DNA from: Fodinicola feengrottensis
GTDB lineage: Bacteria > Actinomycetota > Actinomycetes > Mycobacteriales > HKI-0501
Length of the DNA stretch: 51,672 bases
Assembly (NCBI RefSeq): GCF_010993775.1
Contig: NZ_WOTO01000067.1
Span: forward strand, 1 to 51,672
Direction: 5' to 3'
The notes beneath the pieces were generated by a model. It had not been told where the DNA came from and did no database searches. It saw only the letters and a list, made by a program, of their open reading frames with translations. Shown piece after piece: positions 19,717-28,822 of this stretch. Position 1 is the first letter of the stretch, and each line of letters starts with the position of its first letter. Both the position numbers and the translations under genes were made by a program.

Positions 19717-20178
19717 CTATCGGTTCGGTGCGGTGACGCCGGATTCGGCCACGGCGGTAGCGGTGGCCGCGACGGGGATGGCGGTCAGCCCAACGGAATT
19801 GAGCAGTCGGGTGCGGTAGTTGGACGTGACGGTGACCGTGACGGCGGTCGTAGTCGCTGTCACAGTTCCGGTGGCGTGCAAGCGATGGAGGTAGTCAAGC
19901 GCGGCGTATTCGGCGGCGGGTGGGTCAAGGCGAGCATCGCCGGTTTGCCGGAAGACGATGAGATTCAACTGCCAGGCGCCTGTGCGGGCCGCGGCTTGGG
20001 CGATGGTGCCGGCGTCGTACTTCGTTCGCAGAGCAAGGCCCGCGTCGAGAACAAACGCAGCGACGACGAGTGCCGCGAGGGCGAGGATGCACATGGCCGG
20101 AGTGATGCTGCCGTCCTCACCGCTCCGTGGCCCGGAGCGTAGGCATTTTGCCATATTGCGAGCGTTCATGGGTTTCAC
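19717..20178 (-). CDS. TadG/TadE-like pilus-associated protein
   Basis: This protein of about 150 residues has the Tad minor-pilin layout. A short basic leader (KCLRSGPRSGEDGSITP) precedes a membrane helix (AMCILALAALVVAAFVLDA), with a GLALRTKYDAGTIAQAAART segment and a Thr/Val-rich beta-type tail outside. The DGSITP..A context resembles the leader of pseudopilins processed at the membrane. It corresponds in position to the last tad gene of the mycobacterial order (Rv3654c-type). The start may be GTG 20178 or ATG 20169. It follows the second TadE-like gene directly. Confidence 0.7.
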   Translation of the reverse strand: MKPMNARNMAKCLRSGPRSGEDGSITPAMCILALAALVVAAFVLDAGLALRTKYDAGTIAQAAARTGAWQLNLIVFRQTGDARLDPPAAEYAALDYLHRLHATGTVTATTTAVTVTVTSNYRTRLLNSVGLTAIPVAATATAVAESGVTAPNR

Positions 20179-20661
20179 CTAATTTCCACGTGATCGCCAC
20201 TGGTCGACCGGGGAGCTGCCGCGACCTGTGAGGGGAATTGCCGCGGGGACGCCGAGAATCGCCAGGTCTTGGAAAGGAACATCGCATTCAAAGATGACCG
20301 TGACGGTGCCTCCAGGGTTGAACTGCGTCAGGTCGACGTCGATGTGACTGTTCTGGCATCGGATTCCCTGGTCGCGCAACGATGTTTCGGCGACGACTCT
20401 CGGCTTGGATGCGTGCGGTTGCCGGCGTACGCGCCAAGGACGCGGCGCGCGAGGCGTTTCCTGCAGCGGCGGTGAGCCGAAGTTGCGCGTGGCGACTCCG
20501 CGGCCGCAGAAGACCACCATCATGAGCAAAGCGAGGAAAACGGAGGCGAGAATCGGCAGCTCCACCTCGGTTGATCCGTCCTCCGCGCGTAGGCGCCTGA
20601 GAACCTGACGCTGCGTACGCGTCTCCGATCCGCTGTGTCGCTCGGATTCGTTGGTGATCAT
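20179..20661 (-). CDS. TadE-like protein, second copy
   Basis: The start ATG 20661 overlaps the upstream stop (ATGA). The leader ends RLRAEDGSTEVELPILASVF, which has the TadE/pilin pattern: Gly, a short polar stretch, Glu, then a membrane helix (LALLMMVVFCGR). A compensating pair of indels between about 20495 and 20410 masks LTAAAGNASRAASLARTP, the usual helical part after the membrane segment. The C-terminal half has two cysteines (IRCQNSHIDVDL, VIFECDVPF) that could form a disulfide outside. It is likely a minor pilin or pilus assembly factor. Confidence 0.7.
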   Translation of the reverse strand: MITNESERHSGSETRTQRQVLRRLRAEDGSTEVELPILASVFLALLMMVVFCGRGVATRNFGSPPLQETPRAPRPWRVRRQPHASKPRVVAETSLRDQGIRCQNSHIDVDLTQFNPGGTVTVIFECDVPFQDLAILGVPAAIPLTGRGSSPVDQWRSRGN

Positions 20662-21116
20662 CGGTCTTGGTCTGTCGTGAATCTCTCGAGCTCAGCGCTG
20701 CTCGTCACCGCAACTGGGATCACCATGCCGGGCAGAAGTGGTTGCACCTCGGCCTTGATGGCGACGGTGACGCGTGTGCCGTCCCGGTAGATGCGCACCT
20801 GTGGCTTGGTGAGCAGGTTCGGTGTGGTCGTACGAAGAATGGCATTAGCTTGCGTCCGCGCGACGGCAACGCTGCCGCCATCGGCGCGGGCGGTGTCCAG
20901 CGCAGTGGTAGCGGCGTAGTGCGCAACCTGGGTGGCATAGGCCCACAATCCCGCTTGCACGATTAGCATCATCAGCGCGACGATCGCCGGCGCGGCGACG
21001 GCGAAGCTGACGCTGCTTGAACCCTTTTCACCAGACAGTTTGCGGCGCAGCCACAAAAAAGGTCGCAGCATACGTGCGAGTGCGGTGACAGTCTGTGTGG
21101 CTAGGGCTATTTCCAT
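20658..21116 (-). CDS. TadE-like protein, first copy
   Basis: I take ATG 21116 (MEIALATQTVTALARM) as the start, because its first codons overlap the stop of the pilin candidate. The charged leader ends GEKGSSSVSFAVAAPAIVAL and the single membrane helix continues LMMLIVQAGLWAYATQVAHY. This is the TadE pattern, although Glu is replaced by Val at the position where most TadE carry an acidic residue. The exported part (LDTARADGGSVAVARTQANA) and the beta-type end (QVRIYRDGTRVTVAIKAEV) are typical. The stop overlaps the next start as ATGA. Confidence 0.72.
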   Translation of the reverse strand: MEIALATQTVTALARMLRPFLWLRRKLSGEKGSSSVSFAVAAPAIVALMMLIVQAGLWAYATQVAHYAATTALDTARADGGSVAVARTQANAILRTTTPNLLTKPQVRIYRDGTRVTVAIKAEVQPLLPGMVIPVAVTSSAELERFTTDQDR

Positions 21117-21347
21117 ATGTTTTGCGCTTTCTGGGTGGCGCCGGCGATGACGATCCCGACGATGACGGTGGTGGCGATGACGGTGAGCGCCACAATCAGC
21201 ACCCATTCATTTTACCTCGCCGTTCTCGGAACCGCGCTCCCGCAATCGTGTGAGGTGTGTGGACCACCAGATAGCGGCGGCATGCACACAGTCAGCGATA
21301 AAGCCGTAAATTCCGTGGATCCACGTTGCGCGGTGTGGTGGTGGCAT
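21107..21347 (-). CDS. Candidate Flp-type pilin, hidden by a frameshift
   Basis: ATG 21347, preceded by an AGGAG site, opens a 46-codon ORF ending GSENGEVK at TGA 21207. Removing one A from the AAAA just before that stop joins it to a 31-codon hydrophobic ORF, giving a protein of 79 residues. The join reads RERGSENGEVNEWVLIVAL and continues into one membrane helix (TVIATTVIVGIVIAG). The layout Gly, short polar stretch, Glu, aromatic, hydrophobic helix matches Flp/type IVb pilins, and the site between tadC and tadE is where flp sits in the mycobacterial Rv3660c-Rv3654c order. The frame correction is an inference; processing at a Gly is not proven. Confidence 0.55.
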
Positions 21348-21369
21348 GGGTTATTGCTCCTGTTGTTGC

Positions 21370-22326
21370 TCAGCCGAGTGTGCGCATCACCGTGGTCAGC
21401 GCGGGGTACACGAGGAAGACGAGAAAGGCCAGCGCCAGCAAGGCCAATGGTATGGCCATGCGTTCGGTGTTGGTGGTGGCGTCAGCTTCGTCGGCGGCCA
21501 GTTGCTGGGTACGAAGTGCGTCGGCGCGGGCGATCAATGACGCGCGGATGCGGGCGCCTTCACCGCCGGCCAACTCAGCAGTGGTGGCGAGGTCGCGGAG
21601 CTCAATGACGTCCAGTTGTTCGCCGAGCTGGTCCAGGGATTGCCAGAGGGTGAGTCCGGGCAGGAGGTTGGCGTCGCGGACGGCGCGGTGTAGGAGCGTC
21701 GCGTGTGGCCCTTCGCCGACGGCCGTGGCTGCATTGAGAGCTTGATGCACGCCTGCGCCGCCAGCCAGGCTGACCGCGGTCAGGTCGAGCACTGCCGACA
21801 GAGTGTGGCGCATCGCGGCGCGCTGGGCGTCAGCTGCCGATCGGAGCCGCAGGACTGGTATTGCCATGCCCAGCACTGCGGTGGCCAAAGTCGCCCAGAC
21901 CGGCAGGGCGAACCCTATGCCAACGCCGAAGGCAGCAAGGAACGCGCATACGAGGGTTGGAGCGGTCAGCCCAGCCAGCGCACTGGGAAACCTGGATGAG
22001 CGCGTACTGGTCGACGCTGCGGCCGGCGGCGGCCAGATCGCGGTGCATCGCGGAGGTCGGCAACCCCGCTGCTCTGAGGATTGTGGTCGTCGATCGCACT
22101 AGCAGCCGTGAAAACTGTTCCCGCGCGCGGGCGGTGTTCTGGCTGGCGGCTGCTGCAGTTCGGCGAGGCTAGCGCTCAACGTCGAGTGGATCGGCGTGAG
22201 CCCAGTAATGACCAGCCATAGTCCCAGTCCGCCGACGCCGCCGAGCAGAATCGCGCGAACCGGCAGCGCCTCGACCAGGCTGACCACGCCGGACAGGGCC
22301 TCCATAGCGATCGCTCCGGCGGTCAT
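21370..22326 (-). CDS. tadC: TadC-like inner membrane platform protein
   Basis: This GspF-family protein is the second inner membrane component of Tad secretion. ATG 22326 overlaps the tadB stop (ATGA). The N-terminus MTAGAIAMEALSGVVSLVEA is followed by a membrane helix (AILLGGVGGLGLWLVITGL). Two frameshifts, near 22095 and 21975, must be repaired to read DLAAAGRSVDQYALIQVS. The C-terminal half is intact: VLGMAIPVLRLR, LDLTAVSLAGGAGVHQALN (T2SF domain), TTAELAGGEGARIRASLIA and a final membrane helix (LLALAFLVFLVYPALTTV). The total of 318 residues is normal. Confidence 0.82.
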
Positions 22327-23279
22327 GTCGGGTCCTGCAGTCGGGCTGGGTGGTCGAGCCGGTCCAGTGCGGTGAGGAATCGGCCCGAGTCGGGCTCGCG
22401 TCCCATGCGGCCAAGGAGCAGGAACGCGCCGGAGAACAGGACGCCGACGACCAGCAGGGTCAGTTGCCCGGTCCAGCTGTCCGTAGGGGGCGAGGAACTG
22501 GTGGCTGGTGACGGCGAGGAAGGCGACAGTCCCCACGCTGGTGGCGGTGATGATGCGGACCGAGGTACGGACCCGGGCCCGCTGGGGTTCCAGTCGTCGT
22601 CTCGTTGCGACCTGGTCGCGTGCGGTCGCGGCCAACGCCGCCAATTGTCGGGCGACGCCGGCTCCGGCGTGTCCTGCAGTGGCTGTGGCCAGGGTGGCGA
22701 TGACGAGGTCAGCCGTACGGTCGTCCAGGTGGTGACCGCATCGGCGCAACGCGGCCGGAAGGCGGTCGCCGCGGTGGATAGCGCCGGCCAGCTCGCTGAT
22801 CTCGGTCGCGATCGGCTCAGGTGCTTTCCGTGCGCTGACAGTGATGGCGTGATGGAGGCCTGCACCGGCTGAGACCAAGTCCCTCAAGGATTCGGTCCAG
22901 GTCGCGACCGCCTCGCAGCGCTGCTGCCGGCGCACCGCGACCCGATCCGGTCCCAAGATCGGTGGCAGCGCCCACACTCCGCCGCAGCCAGCGCTACCGT
23001 GACCGGCCACCCGGTCACGACACCCATCGCCGTACCAGCGGTCGCAGCGAGGCTCACGCGGATGACCAGGCGCCGCAGCCCAACTCGGTCGGCAGGGATC
23101 CTCACCTGAACTCGACTGGGTCGTGCCCTATCCCCGAGCGGAGTCGCCGGTGAGGGCATGGGCGCGCCGTTGCCCGGTGTCCGATCAGTGGGTGACCGGA
23201 GCTGGTCGAGGAGCAGCCACAGGCCCGCGCCGATGCCGATTCCCAGGATCATCCCGATCGCGGCAAGTGAAGACATCAT
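22323..23279 (-). CDS. tadB: TadB-like inner membrane platform protein
   Basis: This GspF-family platform protein has about 318 residues. ATG 23279 overlaps the tadA stop. The N-terminal helix is SLAAIGMILGIGIGAGLWLL, and two more hydrophobic stretches flank VTGWPVTVALAAA. A frameshift near 22970 precedes the T2SF core: WTESLRDLVSAGAGLHHAI, ELAGAIHRGDRLPAALRR, and ATARDQVATRRRLEPQRARV with its arginine-rich stretch. A second frameshift near 22470 precedes the final helices (LTLLVVGVLFSGAFLLLG) and the end HPARLQDPT at TGA 22323. It should form the platform with TadC that the TadA ATPase drives. Confidence 0.82.
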
Positions 23280-24736
23280 TTCCACCACCGCCCGCTGGTG
23301 ATGAATGCGTCTGGGGGCAAGTTCTGGGCGGTCAGGATGGCGCGCAGCCGGTCTGATGGAGCGGCGCCTGGTTCGGCACGCCGGTCCGTGCCAGGGCGGA
23401 AGAGTTCGTTGCTGATGACGGTTTTTTCGTCTGCGCCGACGATTTCACGTACGGACGGAGGACACAACGCGGCGACCGTCGGTCGCAGTGGTCAAGTAGA
23501 CGACTAACTGAACAGCGGATGCAAACAGCAGGTTGGACGCTTCCAGGCTGAGCCGCTGGCTGGAGAGCCCAGCGTATGAGGCTGCCTTCAGCGGTGCTTG
23601 TTCGCTGCTGGAGGCGTGGATCGTGGACATACCTCCCACGCCCATGTTCATCGCAGCGAAGAAGGCCACGATTTCGGGACCTCGGATCTCGCCGACGATC
23701 ATTCGTTCCGGTGAGCCGCGGGTGGCCAGTACGACCAAGTCCTCCTGGGTGATCGCACCCTCGCCTTCGATGTTGGCGTCACGGGTCTGCGCGGCGGTGA
23801 CGACCAGGTGCGCCGGATCCTGGTCCAGTCGCAGTTCGTAGATGTCCTCGATGGTCCAGATCCGTTCCTGGGCAGGGATAACCGAAGCGAGGCCGCGCAG
23901 AAACGTGGTTTTCCCGATGCCTGGCGCGCCGCAGATCAGGATGTTGCGGTGGCCCAGGACCGCCGCCGCGAAGAACTGCCGCAGCAGTTCGGACATGACA
24001 CCGAGTTCGACGAGATCGCTCAGGCTCACGTGCCGGTACCTATGTCGCCGGATGGACACAAAAGGGCGGCGGGTAAGCCAGGCGATCGCGGTCAGCCGGG
24101 ATCCGTCCGGTAGTTCCAGGAACAGCCAGGGATGGCTGCGAGTGAAGCGACGTTCCTGGTGCCCGTCGGGATTCTGGTGATCCCCAGCGCGAGCGGCCCC
24201 CGCTGCTGCAGGAGGTCGATAAGGTCGGTGTCGGAGTCCGCAATCGGTGCTGTTGGGCGCGTCGTGCCGTCGGCCAGCGTGACCCAGACGGAGTCGGCGC
24301 CGTTGATGGTGATCGTTTCAACCTGTGGATCGTCGAGCAGAGGTTGCAGGAGTCCCCATCCCAGCAGCACGTCACGTACGTATCCGGCGATCGCGTCGCG
24401 GGTGAACCTGTCCATAGGTTCCCGCGCCTCGGTCACGTCCTGTTGGGTGAATTCCGCGAGCACGTCGATTGTCAGCGTGTCCACTATTGAATTGCGGTCG
24501 GACTCGGTCAACCGGGATCTATCAGGATCGCCCCGCATCTGGTCGCGATAGCCGCGCTCGACCTTCGCAAGTACCTCGGCGTGTCGTCGCCGTGCACCCG
24601 TTAGCGGCTGATCCGCCGCCCCTGCTAAGTGCTGGAAGATCCCGGCCGCAGATGTCCCTGCGTCAGCGGCTCGGGCGCCAGTGGGAGGCGCGGCAGCCGT
24701 GTTGGACGAATGAGGAACGGATGTCGGGCTTGTCAT
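23276..24736 (-). CDS. tadA: TadA/CpaF-type secretion ATPase
   Basis: This hexameric ATPase powers Tad pilus assembly. ATG 24736 overlaps the upstream stop (ATGA). The N-terminal domain has FTRDAIAGYVRDVLLGWG and the CpaF-typical LLDDPQVETITINGADSVWV. A frameshift near 24115 interrupts the stretch leading to SRLTAIAWLTRR. The Walker A loop is ICGAPGIGKTTFLRGLA. The Asp and His boxes include RIWTIEDIYELRL, and Walker B surrounds RGSPERMIVGEIRGPE with GGMSTIHASS following. A second frameshift near 23470 precedes the C-terminus (SVREIVGADEKTVISNELF). The length of about 486 residues is normal. No catalytic motif is missing. Confidence 0.88.
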
Positions 24737-25827
24737 GGCGTGGTCATCGCCTCGCCTGCGTCGCGGTTTGCTGCCTGCGCATCATCCGGAGAAATCCAGG
24801 GCACAACGCCGGGCGCGAAGGCAGGAGGTTCTGAATATGTAAGGCTTGTTGTTTCGTACCGGATCGCCACTGATCCCGCCGTGTTGCCGGGACCTTCCCG
24901 CGGCCGCATTCTTGTTGGCATCAGTGCGGGTGGCATGGGCTGGGTTGGATGGCCGGATGGTCCGGTTGGGTTTGTGGTGCGGTGGTGGTCGTGGAATTGC
25001 AAAAGTCGGGTGGCGAGCTCGGTGACCGCAGTGGTGTATGACTTTCCTGGGCGATGCTTGGTAATCGGGTTTGTTCGTCGGCCGGCAAATGCTGCAGCGG
25101 CGTTCGGATCGCGCGGTAATGCTCCCAGAATTCGTACGCCGGCGGCCTGCTCGATTTGGGAAAGCGGAAACGCTGGGTCGCCGACAAGGACCAGCCCGAC
25201 GGGCAACTCTTGCCACACTCGGGTGTATTCGTTGAGCCGGGCCAAAGCCTCGAACGTGCCGTTTGTAACGACAAGGATCATGTCGCTTTGACGTATCAGC
25301 TCTGCCGTGGGCGCGACTGTAGGTGCGCGGCCGGCGTCGACTAGGACTACGGCGTTGGCATTGGGCTGGGTCAGTCCGGCCCAGTTGGCATCTCGCAAGA
25401 GTCCCAGACTGACTAGCGTCGGTCCGGAGTGCGACGGGCTGACCACCATCTCGACCGGTCGCCCAACAGCGAACCGCACCTGATGGGTGTGATGGCGTAC
25501 GCGTGCCAACGTCGATTCTGCGCCGGAGTCCGAATTGGATGGCTGCGGGTCGACCGGTCGCGGCGAGGCAATACCACTTCTGGCGGTGGCGGCTAGTGTG
25601 CCGTCTGGTGGCGTCGGTGGCTTTCCCAAGGCATGTGCCGCCTTGGCGGCCAAGCTGGTCAGCCCGGGGTGTTCAGACAGGCCGAGGCGGCAGGCCAGGT
25701 CACCGCCTGCTGGGTCAGCCTCGATAACTGGTGTCCAATGACGGTGCGGCCACAGCGCGGCCAACGCGACCGTGGTAGTGGTCGTTCCTGGGGAATTTTT
25801 GAGCGATACGAGGACAACCAGCATCAT
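24733..25827 (-). CDS. MinD/ParA-like ATPase (CpaE/TadZ position)
   Basis: This 364-residue P-loop protein starts at ATG 25827 or the adjacent ATG 25824. The N-terminal loop is VSLKNSPGTTTTTVALAALW: a signature Lys is present but the usual GKT lysine is replaced by Thr. Similar loops are common in this actinobacterial family. Later come a conserved Asp (IEADPAGGDLACRLG), VVLVDAGRAPTV as the second acidic strand, and IEQAAGVRILGALPRDPNAA, as in MinD. The C-terminal 80 residues are Pro-rich. It occupies the place of Rv3660c upstream of tadA and probably positions the pilus machine. Confidence 0.75.
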   Translation of the reverse strand: MMLVVLVSLKNSPGTTTTTVALAALWPHRHWTPVIEADPAGGDLACRLGLSEHPGLTSLAAKAAHALGKPPTPPDGTLAATARSGIASPRPVDPQPSNSDSGAESTLARVRHHTHQVRFAVGRPVEMVVSPSHSGPTLVSLGLLRDANWAGLTQPNANAVVLVDAGRAPTVAPTAELIRQSDMILVVTNGTFEALARLNEYTRVWQELPVGLVLVGDPAFPLSQIEQAAGVRILGALPRDPNAAAAFAGRRTNPITKHRPGKSYTTAVTELATRLLQFHDHHRTTNPTGPSGHPTQPMPPALMPTRMRPREGPGNTAGSVAIRYETTSLTYSEPPAFAPGVVPWISPDDAQAANRDAGEAMTTP

Positions 25828-26522
25828 CGGCTCCCTGGTGCGACCAATACGACGGCCAACTGGTCGTCGGGCAACGAGGCGAGTTTCAGCGCGTCGGCAT
25901 GGGCGAGGATCAGTTGCAGGACGATGTCGGCTCCCCCGGCGGCTCGGTCCGTCGACGTCACTGAGACGACAGTGGCTCGCATCGCCGTTGCTGCGGATGC
26001 GGATTCGGTTCCCGTTCCGCTGGCGGCCCCAGCGGTCGATGACGGGTTCGCGGACGGCGCGGCGGTGACGACGGTGATCTGAGCACCCGCCGCGAGCGCG
26101 GGCGGATATCGGCCGGAGGCTAGTGCGATTCCGGCGACTCCTTGTCCGGCGGGTGGCCATGCCGGGTCGCCGACGCTGGACCGCGTGATCAACGCATCCG
26201 CGTGAAGTGGTGCAGTCAGCGGATGCCCCACGAGACTGCTGCGTTCAGTGGCTGGGATGGCGCCAAGAACAGGGTCGGCAGCGACGGCGACACTGCGCAT
26301 GTCAGCGGCGGTGAGCATGTAGCCGACCGGCCGTTCGGCGACCAGAATCAGGACGTCGGTCCGCGGGTCCGCGCGCAGCATGAGGGCCGTGGCTATAAGG
26401 GCGCAAACGACCACGAGTCCTGCACCGAGCAGGGCCCGAGGCCATCGCCGCCGCGTAGCTCTTGGTGGTCGTGGCCGGATCGGTTCGGCTTTGGGCGGCC
26501 GTGGGGCCACAAGGGTTGCCAT
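25824..26522 (-). CDS. SAF-domain membrane protein (CpaB/RcpC-like)
   Basis: This protein of 232 residues starts at ATG 26522 after a GAGAGGA site. A proline- and arginine-rich N-terminus leads to one membrane helix (ALLGAGLVVVCALIATALML). The SAF domain follows: RPVGYMLTAADMRSVAV, SSLVGHPLTAPLHADALITR and GRYPPALAAGAQITVVTAA. Such proteins act as periplasmic or wall-facing assembly factors of Flp pili. The stop overlaps the ATPase start by ATGA. Confidence 0.75.
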   Translation of the reverse strand: MATLVAPRPPKAEPIRPRPPRATRRRWPRALLGAGLVVVCALIATALMLRADPRTDVLILVAERPVGYMLTAADMRSVAVAADPVLGAIPATERSSLVGHPLTAPLHADALITRSSVGDPAWPPAGQGVAGIALASGRYPPALAAGAQITVVTAAPSANPSSTAGAASGTGTESASAATAMRATVVSVTSTDRAAGGADIVLQLILAHADALKLASLPDDQLAVVLVAPGSR

Positions 26523-26672
26523 CAATCCTCTCCCCGAAGTATCTGCGCTGGCACCGGTACATTGCGGCTACATGGTGTTATGCCGTCGATGTCACATCGA
26601 GACGACAGGCGCCCTTGAACAATGACGAAGAAGGTCTATTTGCACGATCGCTACGAGTTCGTTGCCGCGTGG

Positions 26673-26975
26673 TCAACGAATAACCCAGTGGTAAAAGAGA
26701 ACAACGGGTGTCACGACCAGAACGGTGCTGACGGGCAGCCACACGAGCATGATTTCCAGCCAGATCCGCAGTGTGTTGCGCTCGTCGAATTCGATTCCCG
26801 CGAAAAACTTGGATCGTGTCGTACGCTCGCACCAGTGACGCCGACGCCCCGCCTGCGGCAGTGGTACGGCCGGCGCGGTTACTCCGGCTGCATCGCAAGC
26901 TGATCTGTTCGTCTCGGCTGCAATCGACCGATGGTCGAACGCGATCTCGTCGACGGATGGGGGCGTGTTCTGCAT
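26673..26975 (-). CDS. Small single-pass membrane protein of the Tad locus
   Basis: A 100-residue ORF from ATG 26975 (MQNTPPSVDEIAFDHRSIAA). The first 70 residues are soluble, with a basic stretch (AGRRRHWCERTTRSKFF). One C-terminal membrane helix follows (IMLVWLPVSTVLVVTPVVLF), ending HWVIR. The orientation is probably N-terminus in the cytoplasm, judged from the basic side. No family is recognised. It sits between a multi-pass membrane protein and the SAF protein on the same strand. Confidence 0.55.
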   Translation of the reverse strand: MQNTPPSVDEIAFDHRSIAAETNRSACDAAGVTAPAVPLPQAGRRRHWCERTTRSKFFAGIEFDERNTLRIWLEIMLVWLPVSTVLVVTPVVLFYHWVIR

Positions 26976-27079
26976 CGGCTCGTTGCCCGAGCGATTCGTG
27001 TCACGGCTGCCTTTGAGTGGACGGCGACAGTCCCTAGATATTGGACGGTGTCGTTGCCGAGAACCAGCGTTGAAGTACT

Positions 27080-27106
27080 CCATTCCCTTGCGAGGCAAGG
27101 GAATGG
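27080..27106 (-). terminator. 12-bp perfect hairpin between two membrane-protein genes
   Basis: CCATTCCCTTGC, loop GAG, GCAAGGGAATGG. It lies 39 bases past the 27145 gene stop and 105 bases before the 26975 start. It could be a partial terminator or mRNA-stabilising element inside the Tad operon, separating gene expression levels. Confidence 0.5.
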
Positions 27107-27144
27107 CGGTGTGGAGTCAGCAGCGCTGCCCGTGGCACAGCGGC

Positions 27145-28188
27145 CTACCATCTGGATCTCGGCGTTCCCTCTGGCCAGGTCCCCGATCCGAAACCTTGGG
27201 TTGAGTCCGGCGGTGCTGGATTCGTGCCATGGCCCGGTTTGTAGCTCGCGCCGGGGTTAGGGAAAACGGGCACCGACCCAGCGAAGTGAATGAGTTCTGG
27301 GCCGAGACCAAGGAGGTGGGCAACAGCGCCAGCGGTCATGGCCAGGCAGGCAACCAGCATGACGATTCCGCCGGTGCTGAAGTTCAGGGTGAGCAGGGCA
27401 AGTGCGTTTCCCCCGCCGCCAAGTGCGCTGGTGCCGAAGTAGGCTGTTTTGGTCGATGCCGCGTACCCAAGCATGATGGTCATTGCTCCGGTGGCCGCGA
27501 TAACCATCGCCGGACGCGAGCCCAGCAGTGTCCTGCGGTGCCCGCTGTCGGGGTGAAGGCCAACCAGGATCAAAGCGAGAACGAGCGCAGCGAGCGCCAC
27601 CGGCAGCACTGAGAGCGGGAACAGGAATGTTTCGTTGCTCCAGGCTGAAAATGAGTCCGGGAAGTTTGTCATCGGCGCCCCGGCGAGCAGTGGTGACAGG
27701 TCACTGCGGTACGCCACGAACGAGGCGAATGATCCGCCGATCACGGCGGCAGCCGCCAGCGCGGCGGCCAGCACGCCGATGGATATCCGGCGGCGCGGCC
27801 GGCCAAGTATCCAGCCAGAGACCGGATCTGACGTGTTGGCTGGGGCGATTAGTGGCTCGGGGTGTTCGAGGTGTCGTTGCTGTTCAACCTGCTCGGCCGA
27901 CGGTGTGGCCGACCAGCGTCCGTACGGCGAGGACGGCGTCAGCGGGTGCGGCCGTGAGGTGGGATATGCGATCCCAGGAATGGTTGGGTAGTCATCATCA
28001 TGCGGTTCTTGGCTGAGGGCGGGCGGCTGCGCGCGGCCGTGCTGATCCGTTTCCTTCTGCGGCGGATTTGGTGATGCGAACGGCGGCCGGACCGGCGGCC
28101 TGAACCGGGGGCGGGTCGCGTCGGGCTCGGTGTTGGGGTTCATGTCCCATTGGCTCCCGCCGAGGTACGGATTGGGCATCAGAATCAC
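27145..28188 (-). CDS. Multi-pass membrane protein with Pro-rich N-terminus
   Basis: This protein of 344-347 residues starts at GTG 28188, or more likely ATG 28179 (AGGTG upstream). The first 130 residues are disordered and rich in Pro and Arg (RPRFRPPVRPPFASP). Four hydrophobic segments follow: SIGVLAAALAAAAVIGGSFA, FLFPLSVLPVALAALVLALI, AMVIAATGAMTIMLGYAA and GGIVMLVACLAMTAGAVAHL. The C-terminus is again Pro- and Gly-rich. I recognise no family. It is the first gene of the Tad-oriented run. Confidence 0.6.
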   Translation of the reverse strand: MILMPNPYLGGSQWDMNPNTEPDATRPRFRPPVRPPFASPNPPQKETDQHGRAQPPALSQEPHDDDYPTIPGIAYPTSRPHPLTPSSPYGRWSATPSAEQVEQQRHLEHPEPLIAPANTSDPVSGWILGRPRRRISIGVLAAALAAAAVIGGSFASFVAYRSDLSPLLAGAPMTNFPDSFSAWSNETFLFPLSVLPVALAALVLALILVGLHPDSGHRRTLLGSRPAMVIAATGAMTIMLGYAASTKTAYFGTSALGGGGNALALLTLNFSTGGIVMLVACLAMTAGAVAHLLGLGPELIHFAGSVPVFPNPGASYKPGHGTNPAPPDSTQGFGSGTWPEGTPRSRW

Positions 28189-28363
28189 CTATTCGATCGA
28201 AGGTTGCTCTCGCAAGGTAGAGCGCTGGAATGTTGCTGCATGAAGCGCTGGGATTGCGGGCAGAGGATAGGTCTCCTGCAGGTGAGGTGGGTTCGATCTT
28301 CGGCAATGCGTTTACCGCACCCAACTGCCAGACCTAGGTCGCATGTGCGGATTCGCCTGGTCT

Positions 28364-28822
28364 TTATGACCGTCGGAGGTTCGTTCCCGTCGATGGGGCG
28401 GGAGGAGTGCTGCGGATCTGGCGCTTGCTACCGCAATAGCAGTAGGGAATGAAATAGACACTGCGTACGTGGCACGTACTGCACGTTTGTTTGTACTCGT
28501 ATGGATAGGCCCATCCCATGTCGCGGCCCTTGCAATTCGCGAATTCAAACAACTGGGCGGCGACGCCGCTGCTGATGTTGTGGAAGGAATGGTATGGACC
28601 GAATCTGTTGGTATCGGCGAGGCCGAAGCATCCGCCATTGACGTGGCCCGCGGGTGGCGTGAACACGCGATGGCCGACGAAGCCATTCCCTGTCCACGAA
28701 TAGAGGGCGGCATAATTGACCGACTGGACTGCTGCGCCGAACGCAGGAGCCATCGGCGACGCCGCACCTGCGGTGACGATCAGAATTGATGTCACGACGA
28801 GAAGGCGTAGTCCCATGCGCAT
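28364..28822 (-). CDS. Small secreted Cys-containing protein
   Basis: A 152-residue ORF from ATG 28822, preceded by a GAGGAAA site. A signal peptide (MRMGLRLLVVTSILIVTAGA) probably ends after PAFGA near residue 30. The mature part carries aromatic and glycine residues (YSWTGNGFVGHRVF, NGGCFGLADTNRFGP) and six Cys before the tail, including a CSTCHVRSVYF stretch and YCYCG. The cysteines suggest disulfides. The layout resembles small secreted actinobacterial proteins with a beta-crystallin-like or inhibitor fold, but the family is not certain. The tail after YCYCG is low complexity and may be frameshifted. Confidence 0.55.
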   Translation of the reverse strand: MRMGLRLLVVTSILIVTAGAASPMAPAFGAAVQSVNYAALYSWTGNGFVGHRVFTPPAGHVNGGCFGLADTNRFGPYHSFHNISSGVAAQLFEFANCKGRDMGWAYPYEYKQTCSTCHVRSVYFIPYCYCGSKRQIRSTPPAPSTGTNLRRS

